Assembly (NCBI RefSeq): GCF_008830185.1
Contig: NZ_WAGX01000008.1
Coordinates: forward strand, 248,001-312,000
Direction: 5' to 3'
Source of the DNA: Candidatus Galacturonatibacter soehngenii
GTDB taxonomy: Bacteria > Bacillota > Clostridia > Lachnospirales > Lachnospiraceae
DNA: 64,000 nt
Positions 36,573 to 45,557 of the stretch are shown piece by piece. Positions within the stretch are counted from its first letter, which is position 1; the number at the start of each line of letters is the position of its first letter. The notes beneath the pieces are model-generated. The model ran no database searches. It saw nothing but the letters and a program-made list of their open reading frames with translations, and was not told the origin of the DNA. Position numbers and translations under genes: made by a program.

Positions 36573-37304
36573 ATGGAAAAAACAATTGAAGTAAATAAAT
36601 TGTGCAAATCTTATGCAAATGTAAGGGTGCTTGATGAAGTCAGTTTTCAAATATCTAGAGGTGAAGTATTTGGTTTGCTTGGAGCAAATGGAGCGGGCAA
36701 AAGTACTACAATAGAATGTATATTAGGCACGAAAAAACAAGATAGCGGCTTTGTAGCAGTCCTTGGGATGAATCCGCAAAAAGAGCGAAAAAAACTTTTC
36801 GAAAGAGTTGGTGTACAATTCCAAGAAGGCAATTATCAAGAACGAATTAGTGTGGATGAACTATGCAAAGTTAGTAACTCCCTTTATAAAAACCCACTAG
36901 ACTATCTGGAGTTATTAAAACAGTTTGGGCTTATGGAAAAGCAAAAGAGTCTGGTGAGTGAACTTTCAGGAGGTCAAAGACAGCGTCTTTTTATTGTACT
37001 TTCATTGATACCGAATCCAGAAGTTGTATTCTTAGATGAGCTTACGACTGGATTGGACCCAAGGGCTAGAAGAGAGGTATGGAAAATACTTTTAAAACTG
37101 AAAGAGCAGGGGCTTACCATCTTTTTAACTTCTCATTATATGGATGAAGTGGAAGCGCTTTGTGACAAAATTATGATTCTAAAAAAAGGCAAAACAATAT
37201 TTTATGGATCGGTGAAAGAAGCAATTTCATCTAGTCCCTTTAATCAATTAGAAGATGCCTACCTTTGGTATACAAAAGAGGAGGAAGAATATGAAAGCGT
37301 TTAA
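36573..37304 (+). CDS. ABC-2 type transporter ATPase
   Basis: A 243-residue ATPase with Walker A GANGAGKST, Q-loop FQEGNY, signature LSGGQRQR, Walker B VVFLDELTTGLDP and the switch His in TSHYMDEVEALC. The class exports drugs or polyketides with the permease encoded next. The Walker B glutamate is followed by L instead of the usual P (DELTT for DEPTT). The ATG at 36573 follows AAGGAGGG. The 243-nt upstream region shows no clear promoter. Confidence 0.92.
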   Translation: MEKTIEVNKLCKSYANVRVLDEVSFQISRGEVFGLLGANGAGKSTTIECILGTKKQDSGFVAVLGMNPQKERKKLFERVGVQFQEGNYQERISVDELCKVSNSLYKNPLDYLELLKQFGLMEKQKSLVSELSGGQRQRLFIVLSLIPNPEVVFLDELTTGLDPRARREVWKILLKLKEQGLTIFLTSHYMDEVEALCDKIMILKKGKTIFYGSVKEAISSSPFNQLEDAYLWYTKEEEEYESV

Positions 37305-38034
37305 AGCATTGTTTATTTCAGAATTAAAATTATCCCTTCGTGGCTTAGACATGTTTATTTTTGCTATTTGCATGCCTATTATTGTGGTAGTGATTCTAGG
37401 AGCCGTCTTTGGCAATCACCCAGCCTTTGAGGGAGCCAATTATAGCTTTTTAGAGCAATCCTTTGGAGCAGTAGCGACTATAGCAATTTGTGCGGGAGGA
37501 GTTATGGGGCTACCTCTAGTTGTATCGGATTATCGTAGTAAAAAGATACTAAAACGTTTTCAAGTGACACCAGTTCGCCCAAGTCTTATTTTAGCGGTGC
37601 AGGTTGTAATTTATACACTTTATTCGATTGTGTCACTGATTCTTGTCTATTTGACAGCAGCAATCTTGTTTGACTTTCAATTTCATGGTTCGTGGGTTGT
37701 TTTTCTAGGAGCTTACTTTATGGTAATGCTTTCTATGTTTAGCATCGGCCTTTTGGTAGGAGGAATTGCACCAAATGTGAAGATAGCAGGAGCGGTTGCA
37801 AGCTTATTGTATTTTCCGATGTTAATCTTTTCAGGTGCAACTCTTCCTTATGAAGTAATGCCTGCTTCGCTTCAAAAATTTGCAAATGTGATGCCTTTGA
37901 CACAAGGAATTAAGTTGTTAAAGGCAGCAGTATTAGATTTACCAATAGAGAGTGTCTTTTTTAGTGTTATTTTAATAAGCTTAATTGGGATAGTATGTAG
38001 CGTTGTTGCAGTTAAATTTTTTAAGTGGGAATAA
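37291..38034 (+). CDS. ABC-2 type transporter permease
   Basis: A 247-residue membrane protein with six hydrophobic segments, including the ABC-2 segment FSGATLPYEVMPASLQKFANVMPLTQ near the end. The ATG at 37291 lies behind GAGGAAG and overlaps the ATPase gene by 14 nt, so the pair is translationally coupled. The substrate is unknown; there is no adjacent two-component system. Confidence 0.9.
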   Translation: MKAFKALFISELKLSLRGLDMFIFAICMPIIVVVILGAVFGNHPAFEGANYSFLEQSFGAVATIAICAGGVMGLPLVVSDYRSKKILKRFQVTPVRPSLILAVQVVIYTLYSIVSLILVYLTAAILFDFQFHGSWVVFLGAYFMVMLSMFSIGLLVGGIAPNVKIAGAVASLLYFPMLIFSGATLPYEVMPASLQKFANVMPLTQGIKLLKAAVLDLPIESVFFSVILISLIGIVCSVVAVKFFKWE

Positions 38035-38096
38035 AATTGATAGCTACAAAGTGGTATATAATCGCATAATAACACAAATCAAAATGAATTAAGAAA

Positions 38097-38129
38097 AAAG
38101 GGAAATCTACATTTTGCAGATTTCCCTTT
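38097..38129. terminator. Bidirectional terminator between the ABC permease and adhE
   Basis: AAAGGGAAATCT (38097-38108) and AGATTTCCCTTT (38118-38129) pair perfectly. An A-run to the left gives the T-run for adhE on the minus strand; the plus-strand side has TATCTT. Confidence 0.88.
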
Positions 38130-38135
38130 ATCTTA

Positions 38136-40760
38136 TTATTTACCGTAATAAGTTTTTAAATAAATGTCTTTTAATTCGCCCATTAATGGATATCTAGGAT
38201 TAGCACCAGTACACTGATCATTGAATGCTTGTTCTACCATTTCATCTAAGGTAGCTAAGAAGTCTTTCTCATCAATTCCGTAATCCTTGATTGTCTTTTT
38301 GATGCCGATTTTTTCCTTTAAATCTTCTAATGCTTGAATAAATTTTTCTAAGGTTTCATCATCGTTCTTTCCTACGATACCAACGAAGCGAGCGATTTCA
38401 CAATATCTTTCCTTAGCATGTGGATACTGATACTGTGAGAAAGTACCCATCTTAGTAGGAGTATCAACTGCATTGTAACGAATTACTTCAGTAAGAACCA
38501 ATGCGTTTGCAACACCATGTGGTAAGTGGTGGAAAGCACCTAATTTATGTGCAAGTGAATGGTTAATTCCAAGGAATGCATTTGCAAAAGCCATACCAGC
38601 CATACAAGCTGCATCCGCCATCTTTTCTCTTGCGATTGGATCATTTGCGCCATTTTCGTAAGCAGATGGAAGGTACTGGAATACATTCTTAATTGCTTTT
38701 AATGCTAGGCCATCTGTATAATCGGAAGCCAAGATTGATACGTAAGCTTCAATTGCATGTGTCATAACGTCGATACCAGAAGCGCTAGTTAATCCTTTTG
38801 GCTGACTCATTACGTTATCGGTATCAATGATTGCCATATTAGGCATTAATTCGTAATCAGCAAGTGGATATTTTACACCTGTTTTTTCATCTGTAATAAC
38901 AGCAAATGGTGTTACTTCAGAACCAGTTCCAGAAGAAGTAGGAATTGCTACAAAATAAGCTTTTTCTCCCATCTTAGGGAAGGTATATACTCTCTTACGA
39001 ATATCCATGAAAGTCATAGCCATTTTCATGAAGTCTGCTTCTGGGTGTTCATAAAGAACCCACATGATTTTGGCAGCATCCATTGCAGAACCACCACCTA
39101 AAGCGATGATTACGTCAGGCTGGAAGGAAGTCATAGCGTTTGCACCTTCTTTTGCACAAGCAAGAGTTGGATCTGGAGCTACTTCATAAAAGCAAGTATG
39201 TGTAATGCCCATTGAATCTAATTTATCTGTAATTGCTTTTGTATAACCGTTTTTGAAAAGGAATTCATCTGTTACGATGAAAGCTCTCTTTTTACCCATT
39301 ACTGTTCCAAGTTCATCTAATGCAACTGGCATACAACCTTTCTTAAAGTATACCTTTTGCGGTGCTCTAAACCAAAGCATATTTTCTCTCCTCTCTGCAA
39401 CTGTTTTGATATTGATTAAGTGTTTTACACCAACATTTTCAGAAACAGAGTTTCCGCCCCATGAACCACAACCAAGAGTTAAAGAAGGAGCCAATGCAAA
39501 GTTATATAAATCACCAATACCACCGTGAGCAGCAGGAGTATTTACTAAGATACGACAAGTTTTCATTGCAGCAGCATGGATTGCCATTTTTTCTTTCTGT
39601 GATGGATGAATGTATAAAGATGCGGTATGACCATAGCCACCATCAGCTACAAGTTGTTCTGCTTTTTTAATTGCTTCATCATAAGTTTTTGCTTTGTACA
39701 TAGCTAAAACTGGTGATAATTTTTCGTGTGCAAATTCTTCTTCAATGTCAACGGATTCTACTTCACCGATAATAATTTTTGTAGTAACTGGTACGTCTAC
39801 ACCTGCAAGTTTTGCAATTGTATGAGCGCTTTGACCTACGATTTTTGCATTTAATGCACCATTAATGATAATGGTCTTTCTTACTTTTTCTATTTCATCA
39901 GGCTTTAAGAAATAACAGCCTCTCACTTCAAATTCTTTCTTAACTTCTTTATAAATACTCTCAAGTACGGTTACAGATTGTTCTGAAGCACAAATCATAC
40001 CATTATCAAAGGTTTTAGAATGGATGATAGAGCTAACAGCAAGTTTTATATCAGCTGTCTCATCAATGATAACAGGAGTATTACCAGCACCAACACCAAG
40101 AGCTGGTTTGCCAGATGAATAAGCAGCTTTTACCATTCCTGGACCACCAGTTGCTAAGATGATATCTGCATTTTTCATAACTTCGTTTGTTAATTCAAGT
40201 GATGGCACATCAATCCATCCAATGATACCTTCTGGAGCACCTGCTTTTACAGCAGCTTCTAATACAACTCTTGCAGCTTCAATCGTACAGTTCTTTGCAC
40301 GTGGATGTGGAGAAATGATAATTGCATTTCTAGTCTTTAAAGCTAATAATGTTTTGAAAATTGCAGTAGAAGTTGGGTTTGTGGTCGGAATAACAGCGGC
40401 AATTAAACCAATTGGTTCTGCAACTTTTTTAATTCCAAACGCAAGATCTTCTTCAATCACACCGCATGTCTTTGTGTCTTTATATGCGTTATAAATATAT
40501 TCAGCAGCATAGTGGTTTTTGATTACTTTATCTTCTACAATACCCATGCCAGTTTCTTCTACAGCCATTTTTGCCAAAGGAATTCTTTGCATGTTTGCAG
40601 CTACTGAAGCAGCGAAGAAGATTTTATCAACTTGTTCTTGTGTGTAAGTAGCAAATATTTCTTGTGCCTCTTTCATTTGAGTCATTTTTGCTATTAATTT
40701 GTCAACACTATCTACTAATGTTGAAACTGTTTCGTTAGCTACCTGGTCTTTTTTTGCCAT
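38136..40760 (-). CDS. adhE: Bifunctional acetaldehyde-CoA/alcohol dehydrogenase
   Basis: An 874-residue fusion. The N-terminal ~440 residues are a CoA-acylating aldehyde dehydrogenase (catalytic Cys in GMICASEQS ~255); the C-terminal ~400 residues are an iron alcohol dehydrogenase (GGGSAMDAAKIMW; Fe ligands in DVMTHAIEAYV, NHSLAHKLGAFHHLPHG). It reduces acetyl-CoA to ethanol and recycles NADH during fermentation; the family forms spirosome filaments. Transcribed alone from a strong promoter with a Rex-like dyad. Confidence 0.96.
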   Translation of the reverse strand: MAKKDQVANETVSTLVDSVDKLIAKMTQMKEAQEIFATYTQEQVDKIFFAASVAANMQRIPLAKMAVEETGMGIVEDKVIKNHYAAEYIYNAYKDTKTCGVIEEDLAFGIKKVAEPIGLIAAVIPTTNPTSTAIFKTLLALKTRNAIIISPHPRAKNCTIEAARVVLEAAVKAGAPEGIIGWIDVPSLELTNEVMKNADIILATGGPGMVKAAYSSGKPALGVGAGNTPVIIDETADIKLAVSSIIHSKTFDNGMICASEQSVTVLESIYKEVKKEFEVRGCYFLKPDEIEKVRKTIIINGALNAKIVGQSAHTIAKLAGVDVPVTTKIIIGEVESVDIEEEFAHEKLSPVLAMYKAKTYDEAIKKAEQLVADGGYGHTASLYIHPSQKEKMAIHAAAMKTCRILVNTPAAHGGIGDLYNFALAPSLTLGCGSWGGNSVSENVGVKHLINIKTVAERRENMLWFRAPQKVYFKKGCMPVALDELGTVMGKKRAFIVTDEFLFKNGYTKAITDKLDSMGITHTCFYEVAPDPTLACAKEGANAMTSFQPDVIIALGGGSAMDAAKIMWVLYEHPEADFMKMAMTFMDIRKRVYTFPKMGEKAYFVAIPTSSGTGSEVTPFAVITDEKTGVKYPLADYELMPNMAIIDTDNVMSQPKGLTSASGIDVMTHAIEAYVSILASDYTDGLALKAIKNVFQYLPSAYENGANDPIAREKMADAACMAGMAFANAFLGINHSLAHKLGAFHHLPHGVANALVLTEVIRYNAVDTPTKMGTFSQYQYPHAKERYCEIARFVGIVGKNDDETLEKFIQALEDLKEKIGIKKTIKDYGIDEKDFLATLDEMVEQAFNDQCTGANPRYPLMGELKDIYLKTYYGK

Positions 40761-40816
40761 AACTGATATCCTCCATTACTCATTACAAGTTTAATTTATA
40801 AAAAATATAATTGATA

Positions 40817-40861
40817 ACTTTTTAACAATCTCATTATACAATATTGTTAAAAAAGTGTCAA
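40817..40861 (-). promoter_or_regulatory. adhE promoter with Rex-like inverted repeat
   Basis: On the minus strand TTGACA (40861-40856), a 17-nt spacer and TATAAT (40838-40833) form a near-perfect promoter. Two TTGTTAA-containing arms, ACTTTTTAACAAT (40817-40829) and ATTGTTAAAAAAGT (40843-40856), flank the -10. Clostridial Rex sites resemble TTGTTAA-N4-TTAACAA; here the halves face each other at wider spacing, so redox control by Rex is only suggested. Confidence 0.6.
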
Positions 40862-40946
40862 TAATATTGCCTGAAAAAAATTATACAAAAAAATATCCAT
40901 ATACGAAAAAAATATGTCGGAAAGTAACATATTATTAATAGAATAG

Positions 40947-42071
40947 CTAGCACAGAAAGTTATTTCGACTCATACAGATTCCACCAAGTAAAATGGACAT
41001 ATCTTGAAGCTTTGAAGGTACAATCGGACATGATTTATGAATGGTGCTTGTAAGAGAGGATTGAATCAAATCAATAATATAAGGAAAGTTCATTGTAAAT
41101 GAGCTGTTGATTACAATTAACTCAGGGTTTAGGGTATTGATAATGTTTCGAATTCCTATAGACATATATTTAACAAATAGATCCATGATGTGAATTGTAT
41201 CCTTATCCTTTATTGTGTAAAGTTTAACAAAGTCGTCGATTGAAACTTGACTCAAATTCTTTATTTTAGCAAGTTCTGACAAAATAGCACGTTCTGATGC
41301 ATATTGTTCAAAACACCCATGATTGCCACATGGACACATTCGGCCATCGAGTTCAATAATAGAGTGACCAAATTCTCCAGCATATCCATTTAAGCCATGA
41401 TATAATTGTCCATCAATTATAATTCCAAGACCAATTCCCGTGTGAACGCTGATTCCTATCATGTTCTTGATTGGATAGTGAAAGGTATATTCACCCAAGA
41501 CAGAAAGATTAGCCTCATTTTCTACAAGCACAGGTATATTAAAATAAGTTTGCAATGCAGATGCAAAATCAATTCCTGTATAGGGAGAATAAGGGGTAAA
41601 GAGAACTTGATTGTGATTGGTGATGCCATGAATTCCTAATGTAATACCAATGACTCCATATGAAGAGGCTTTGATTTGTTTCATTTGCTTGTCAATACAG
41701 GCAATAAGTTCTTCTATAATATGTTCTTTGCTATTTAAAGTAGGGTATTGTACCAGATTACAATTGCCTCCAGCAAGATTAGCTGACAATACGCTGATAT
41801 GGGACGCCGATACATCGACAGAAATAGCATAGGCACAATCGTAGCAAAAGTTAAGGAGCACAGGCTTTCTACCAGAGGGAGCGTGAGCGGTTCCGATTTC
41901 TTCTACTAATTTACGGTCTAAGAGATTTTGTACAATAGCTGATATGGTAGCTTTTGTAAGACCTAGCTCTTTTGCAATAGCAGCACGCGAAATAGGCCCT
42001 TTTTCTATAATTAAGTCTGTTACTAACGAGGTATTGATATCGCGAATCAGTTCTTTACTTCCAGTCAACAT
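40947..42071 (-). CDS. ROK-family transcriptional regulator, XylR-like
   Basis: A 374-residue protein with an N-terminal winged helix (GPISRAAIAKELGLTKATISAIVQNL) and a ROK sugar-binding domain (ISVHTGIGLGIIIDGQLYHG; zinc cluster CPCGNHGC). It is divergent from the isomerase/xylulokinase operon, whose promoter has a TTAGTTTA dyad similar to known XylR operators. It should repress the operon until a pentose binds. Confidence 0.92.
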   Translation of the reverse strand: MLTGSKELIRDINTSLVTDLIIEKGPISRAAIAKELGLTKATISAIVQNLLDRKLVEEIGTAHAPSGRKPVLLNFCYDCAYAISVDVSASHISVLSANLAGGNCNLVQYPTLNSKEHIIEELIACIDKQMKQIKASSYGVIGITLGIHGITNHNQVLFTPYSPYTGIDFASALQTYFNIPVLVENEANLSVLGEYTFHYPIKNMIGISVHTGIGLGIIIDGQLYHGLNGYAGEFGHSIIELDGRMCPCGNHGCFEQYASERAILSELAKIKNLSQVSIDDFVKLYTIKDKDTIHIMDLFVKYMSIGIRNIINTLNPELIVINSSFTMNFPYIIDLIQSSLTSTIHKSCPIVPSKLQDMSILLGGICMSRNNFLC

Positions 42072-42074
42072 AAT

Positions 42075-42134
42075 TTAGTTTCTCCTTTTGTTAAATTAGT
42101 TTCTATTATAAACGAAAAATATCCTAATTTATAA
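42075..42134 (-). promoter_or_regulatory. Promoter of the ROK regulator with half-operator direct repeat
   Basis: On the minus strand TATAAT (42110-42105) has an 18-nt spacer to TTATAA (42134-42129). TTAGTTTCT occurs on the plus strand at 42075 and 42096, 21 bp apart, and shares TTAGTTT with the operator at 42201. It suggests autoregulation. Confidence 0.55.
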
Positions 42135-42163
42135 CTTTATTTTACGATAAAAAAAAGAATATA

Positions 42164-42225
42164 TTGACCTTAATATTCTTTCCGATTATAATTATATCAT
42201 AATTAGTTTAGTGAGTAAACTAATT
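42164..42225 (+). promoter_or_regulatory. Promoter and XylR-like operator of the isomerase/xylB operon
   Basis: TTGACC (42164-42169), 17 nt, TATAAT (42187-42192). Directly downstream is the perfect dyad AATTAGTTTA-GTGAG-TAAACTAATT (42201-42225), 10-bp arms. Its position just after the start site fits repression by the divergent ROK protein. Confidence 0.85.
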
Positions 42226-42240
42226 AAGTAAAAGTGCCAC

Positions 42241-42298
42241 GAATCACTTTAAAAGAGCGACTGATAAAAAGGTTTTGTGTGATTCAGTCACGCTTTTT
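42241..42298 (+). promoter_or_regulatory. Possible attenuator in the isomerase leader
   Basis: Two mutually exclusive stems overlap. GAATCAC (42241-42247) pairs with GTGATTC (42279-42285), and GACTGA (42259-42264, extended by AGC) pairs with TCAGTC (42284-42289, then CGC and TTTTT). The second resembles a terminator with a two-base bulge, ending 12 nt before the AAAGGAG ribosome site. The effector, if any, is unknown. Confidence 0.4.
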
Positions 42299-42318
42299 AA
42301 CGGTAAAGGAGAAGAAAA

Positions 42319-43791
42319 ATGAAAAATATGCCAGAATTAAAATTGGGGATTGTAGCAGTAAGTCGTGATTGTTTTCCAATGTCATTGTCAGAGGGAAGAC
42401 GAAAGGCAGTAGTAGCAGAATATAGTAAAAAAGGTACCATATATGAATGTCCAGTCGTAGTAGAAAGCGAAGTAGACATGAAAAAAGCACTTGCAGATGT
42501 AAATGAGGCAGGATGTAATGCTCTTGTTGTTTATCTTGGCAACTTTGGACCAGAGACACCAGAAACTCTTTTGGCAAAATATTTTGATGGACCAGTAATG
42601 TATGTTGCCGCAGCAGAGGAAACAGGCGACAACTTGATACAAGGACGTGGCGATGCTTATTGCGGTATGCTAAATGCTAGCTATAACTTAAAGCTTCGTA
42701 ATATCAAAGCCTACATACCAGAATATCCAGTGGGAGATGCCAAGGATATTGCTAACATGATTGAAGAATTTGCACCAATTGCAAGAGCAATCATTGGTCT
42801 AAACAATTTAAAGATTATAAGCTTTGGTCCTCGTCCACAAGATTTTCTTGCCTGTAACGCACCAATCAAACAGTTATATAACCTTGGTGTTGAGATAGAA
42901 GAAAACTCAGAACTTGATTTATTTGAAGCATTTAACAAACATGCTGGGGATGAAAGAATTCCAGCAGTCATAAAGAGCATGGAAGAAGAGCTTGGAAAAG
43001 GCAACATGAAGCCTGAGATTTTACCAAAGCTTGCACAATATGAGCTTACCTTGTTGGATTGGGTAGAAGCACACAAAGGCTCTAGAGAGTATGTAGCGAT
43101 AGCAGGAAAATGCTGGCCAGCTTTCCAAACACAGTTTGGTTTTGTACCTTGCTATGTGAATAGTCGTCTTACCGCTATGGGAATACCAGTTTCTTGTGAA
43201 GTTGATATCTATGGTGCATTAAGTGAATTCATTGGAACAGTGGTATCAAAAGATACCGTTACATTACTAGATATTAACAATACCGTACCAAAGGATATGT
43301 TTGAGTCAGAGATTAAAGATAAATATGACTATACCTTAAATGATACCTTTATGGGATTTCATTGTGGTAATACAGCGGCTGGCAAGCTATCTTTTTGCTC
43401 CATGAAATATCAGTTAATTATGGCTAGAAATCTACCAGAAGAAGTAACCCAAGGAACATTAGAAGGCGATATTGTTCCAGGAGATATTACATTCTTTCGT
43501 TTACAAAGTACAGCAGATGCAAAGCTTCGTGGCTACATTGCTCATGGAGAGGTGTTACCAGTAGCGACTCGTTCTTTTGGAGGAATTGGTGTGTTTGCGA
43601 TTCCAGAAATGGGAAGATTTTATCGTCATGTACTAGTAGAAGGAAATTATCCACATCATGGAGCGGTTGCTTTTGGACACTTTGGAAAGGCGTTGTACGA
43701 AGTATTTAAATATGTAGGTGTTGAAGTTTCGGAAATTGGTTTTAATCAACCAAAATCAATGCTTTATAAAACAGAAAATCCATTCAAATAG
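42319..43791 (+). CDS. L-fucose/L-arabinose isomerase-family sugar isomerase
   Basis: A 490-residue protein of the FucI/AraA fold. Candidate metal ligands in FucI-like order are Glu in PVSCEVDIYGA, Asp in LLDINNTVPKD and His in GFHCGNTAAG. It is followed after 9 nt by xylulokinase and controlled by a XylR-like site, so its product is probably a ketopentose such as D-xylulose or L-ribulose. It is not a classical TIM-barrel XylA. The exact sugar cannot be read from the sequence. Confidence 0.8.
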   Translation: MKNMPELKLGIVAVSRDCFPMSLSEGRRKAVVAEYSKKGTIYECPVVVESEVDMKKALADVNEAGCNALVVYLGNFGPETPETLLAKYFDGPVMYVAAAEETGDNLIQGRGDAYCGMLNASYNLKLRNIKAYIPEYPVGDAKDIANMIEEFAPIARAIIGLNNLKIISFGPRPQDFLACNAPIKQLYNLGVEIEENSELDLFEAFNKHAGDERIPAVIKSMEEELGKGNMKPEILPKLAQYELTLLDWVEAHKGSREYVAIAGKCWPAFQTQFGFVPCYVNSRLTAMGIPVSCEVDIYGALSEFIGTVVSKDTVTLLDINNTVPKDMFESEIKDKYDYTLNDTFMGFHCGNTAAGKLSFCSMKYQLIMARNLPEEVTQGTLEGDIVPGDITFFRLQSTADAKLRGYIAHGEVLPVATRSFGGIGVFAIPEMGRFYRHVLVEGNYPHHGAVAFGHFGKALYEVFKYVGVEVSEIGFNQPKSMLYKTENPFK

Positions 43792-43800
43792 GAGGAACAT

Positions 43801-45273
43801 ATGCTATATATTGGAGTCGATTTAGGAACATCAGCCGTAAAGCTGATCTTAATGGAAGCAGATGGAACGATTAAAAATGTTGTGTCAAAGGAATATCCGC
43901 TTTACTTTCCTAAGCCAGGCTGGTCAGAACAAAAGCCAGAAGACTGGTGGGAAGGTGTAACAGAAGGAATCAAAGAGTTAACAAAGGATTTTGATAAAAA
44001 TAAGGTGGCTGGAATTAGTTTTGGCGGTCAGATGCATGGGCTTGTTATTTTAGATCAAGACGATCAAGTCATTCGTCCTGCAATTCTTTGGAATGACGGA
44101 AGAACAGGTAAAGAGACTAATTATCTAAATGAGGTAATTGGCAAGGATAAGCTATCTGCATATACAGCAAATATTGCGTTTGCAGGATTTACTGCACCAA
44201 AGTTATTATGGGTAAAGGCAAACGAGCCTGAGCTTTTTGAAAAGATTAACAAGATTATGCTTCCAAAAGATTACATTGCATATAAGCTTTCAGGCGTCCA
44301 TTGCACTGATTACTCCGATGCGTCAGGCATGCTTTTAATGGATGTAAAGAATAAATGCTGGTCAAAAGAAATGCTTGCTATTTGTGGTGTGACACAAGAA
44401 CAGATGCCAAAATTGTATGAAAGCTATGATGTGGTTGGAACCTTAAAGCCAGAGGTAGCAAATGAACTTGGATTAAGTACACAGTGTAAGGTTGTAGCAG
44501 GTGCAGGTGATAATGCAGCAGCAGCAGTTGGAACAGGAACAGTAGGGGATGGAAGATGCAATATCTCCCTTGGAACTTCTGGTACCATTTTTATCTCTAG
44601 CAAAGAATTTGGAGTGGATGAAAACAATGCGTTACATGCGTTTGCACATGCTGATGGTTCTTATCACTTAATGGGTTGTATGCTAAGTGCAGCTTCTTGT
44701 AATAAGTGGTGGATGGATGGTATCATTGGTACAAAGGATTATCAGAATGAGCAAGCACAGATTACAAAGCTTGGAGGAAGTCAGGTTTATTTTCTTCCTT
44801 ACTTAATGGGAGAGCGCTCTCCACATAATAATCCAGATGCCAGAGGTACTTTTATCGGAATGACGATGGACACAACAAGAGCAGATATGACGCAAGCTGT
44901 ATTAGAAGGCGTTGCGTTTGCAATACGTGACTCTTTAGAAGTGGCCAAATCCTTAGGAATTAAGATAGAGAGAACGAAGATATGCGGTGGTGGTGCAAAG
45001 AGTCCTTTGTGGAAGAAAATCATTGCCAATGTATTAAATCTAAAGGTTGATGTAATTGAAAGTGAAGAAGGTCCTGCGCTTGGAAGTGCAATGCTTGCAG
45101 CTGTAGCAAACAAAGAGTATACTAGCGTAGAAGAAGCAGCAGAAAAAATAGTAAAAGTTGTAGATACAATTGAACCAACGAATGAATTGGTACAAAAATA
45201 TGAAGAAAAATATAACAAATTCAAACAGATTTATCCAACGGTAAAAGGCTTATTTGATATTATAAAGGAATAA
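43801..45273 (+). CDS. xylB: Xylulokinase (FGGY family)
   Basis: A 490-residue sugar kinase that phosphorylates D-xylulose for the pentose phosphate pathway. The ATP motif GVDLGTSAVKLILM, the substrate motif SFGGQMHGLVILD typical of xylulokinase, the catalytic Asp in GAGDNAAAAVG (~237) and the FGGY signature VRGEAF-like region ending GGGAKSPLWKKI are present. It is second in the operon behind the isomerase, with AGGAGG; a terminator follows. Confidence 0.93.
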   Translation: MLYIGVDLGTSAVKLILMEADGTIKNVVSKEYPLYFPKPGWSEQKPEDWWEGVTEGIKELTKDFDKNKVAGISFGGQMHGLVILDQDDQVIRPAILWNDGRTGKETNYLNEVIGKDKLSAYTANIAFAGFTAPKLLWVKANEPELFEKINKIMLPKDYIAYKLSGVHCTDYSDASGMLLMDVKNKCWSKEMLAICGVTQEQMPKLYESYDVVGTLKPEVANELGLSTQCKVVAGAGDNAAAAVGTGTVGDGRCNISLGTSGTIFISSKEFGVDENNALHAFAHADGSYHLMGCMLSAASCNKWWMDGIIGTKDYQNEQAQITKLGGSQVYFLPYLMGERSPHNNPDARGTFIGMTMDTTRADMTQAVLEGVAFAIRDSLEVAKSLGIKIERTKICGGGAKSPLWKKIIANVLNLKVDVIESEEGPALGSAMLAAVANKEYTSVEEAAEKIVKVVDTIEPTNELVQKYEEKYNKFKQIYPTVKGLFDIIKE

Positions 45274-45283
45274 GCTAGAATAG

Positions 45284-45330
45284 AAAAAAGCTTTTGCAGG
45301 ACAGACGATGTCATTTGCAAAAGCTTTTTT
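45284..45330 (+). terminator. Terminator after xylB
   Basis: AAAAAAGCTTTTGCA (45284-45298) and TGCAAAAGCTTTTTT (45316-45330) form a 15-bp stem ending in a T-run, with a 17-nt loop. Confidence 0.9.
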
Positions 45331-45440
45331 AGAACTATTTACCAAAAATGACAAGTTCAATATAGAGATAACATACAAAATATTCAAAAGTATATTGCAA
45401 TATAGGTTAGGGTATGTTAGTATAAATGTAAGATTACTGA

Positions 45441-45475
45441 AAACGTTACCGATAACGCTACCGATACCGTTATCG
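45441..45475 (+). promoter_or_regulatory. LacI-type operator cluster upstream of a binding-protein gene
   Basis: CGATAACG (45450-45457) and CGTTATCG (45468-45475) form a dyad, and TACCGATA is repeated directly 12 bp apart (45447, 45459). Sites of this type (CG-centred, AACGTTA-like) are bound by LacI-family repressors or CcpA. No LacI gene lies in the window. The surrounding 284 nt hold no gene. Confidence 0.6.
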
Positions 45476-45557
45476 AAAAATGTAAAAACAGTGATTGTAA
45501 TAGAATTCTACATAGTAATACGCAACAATCAATATCAGAGAGAGAGGGTAAAAGAAT

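Noticed and set aside
40817-40861. A canonical Rex operator at adhE
   Set aside because: The two TTGTTAA halves are present, but the spacing does not match the usual 18-bp site, so it is reported only as Rex-like.
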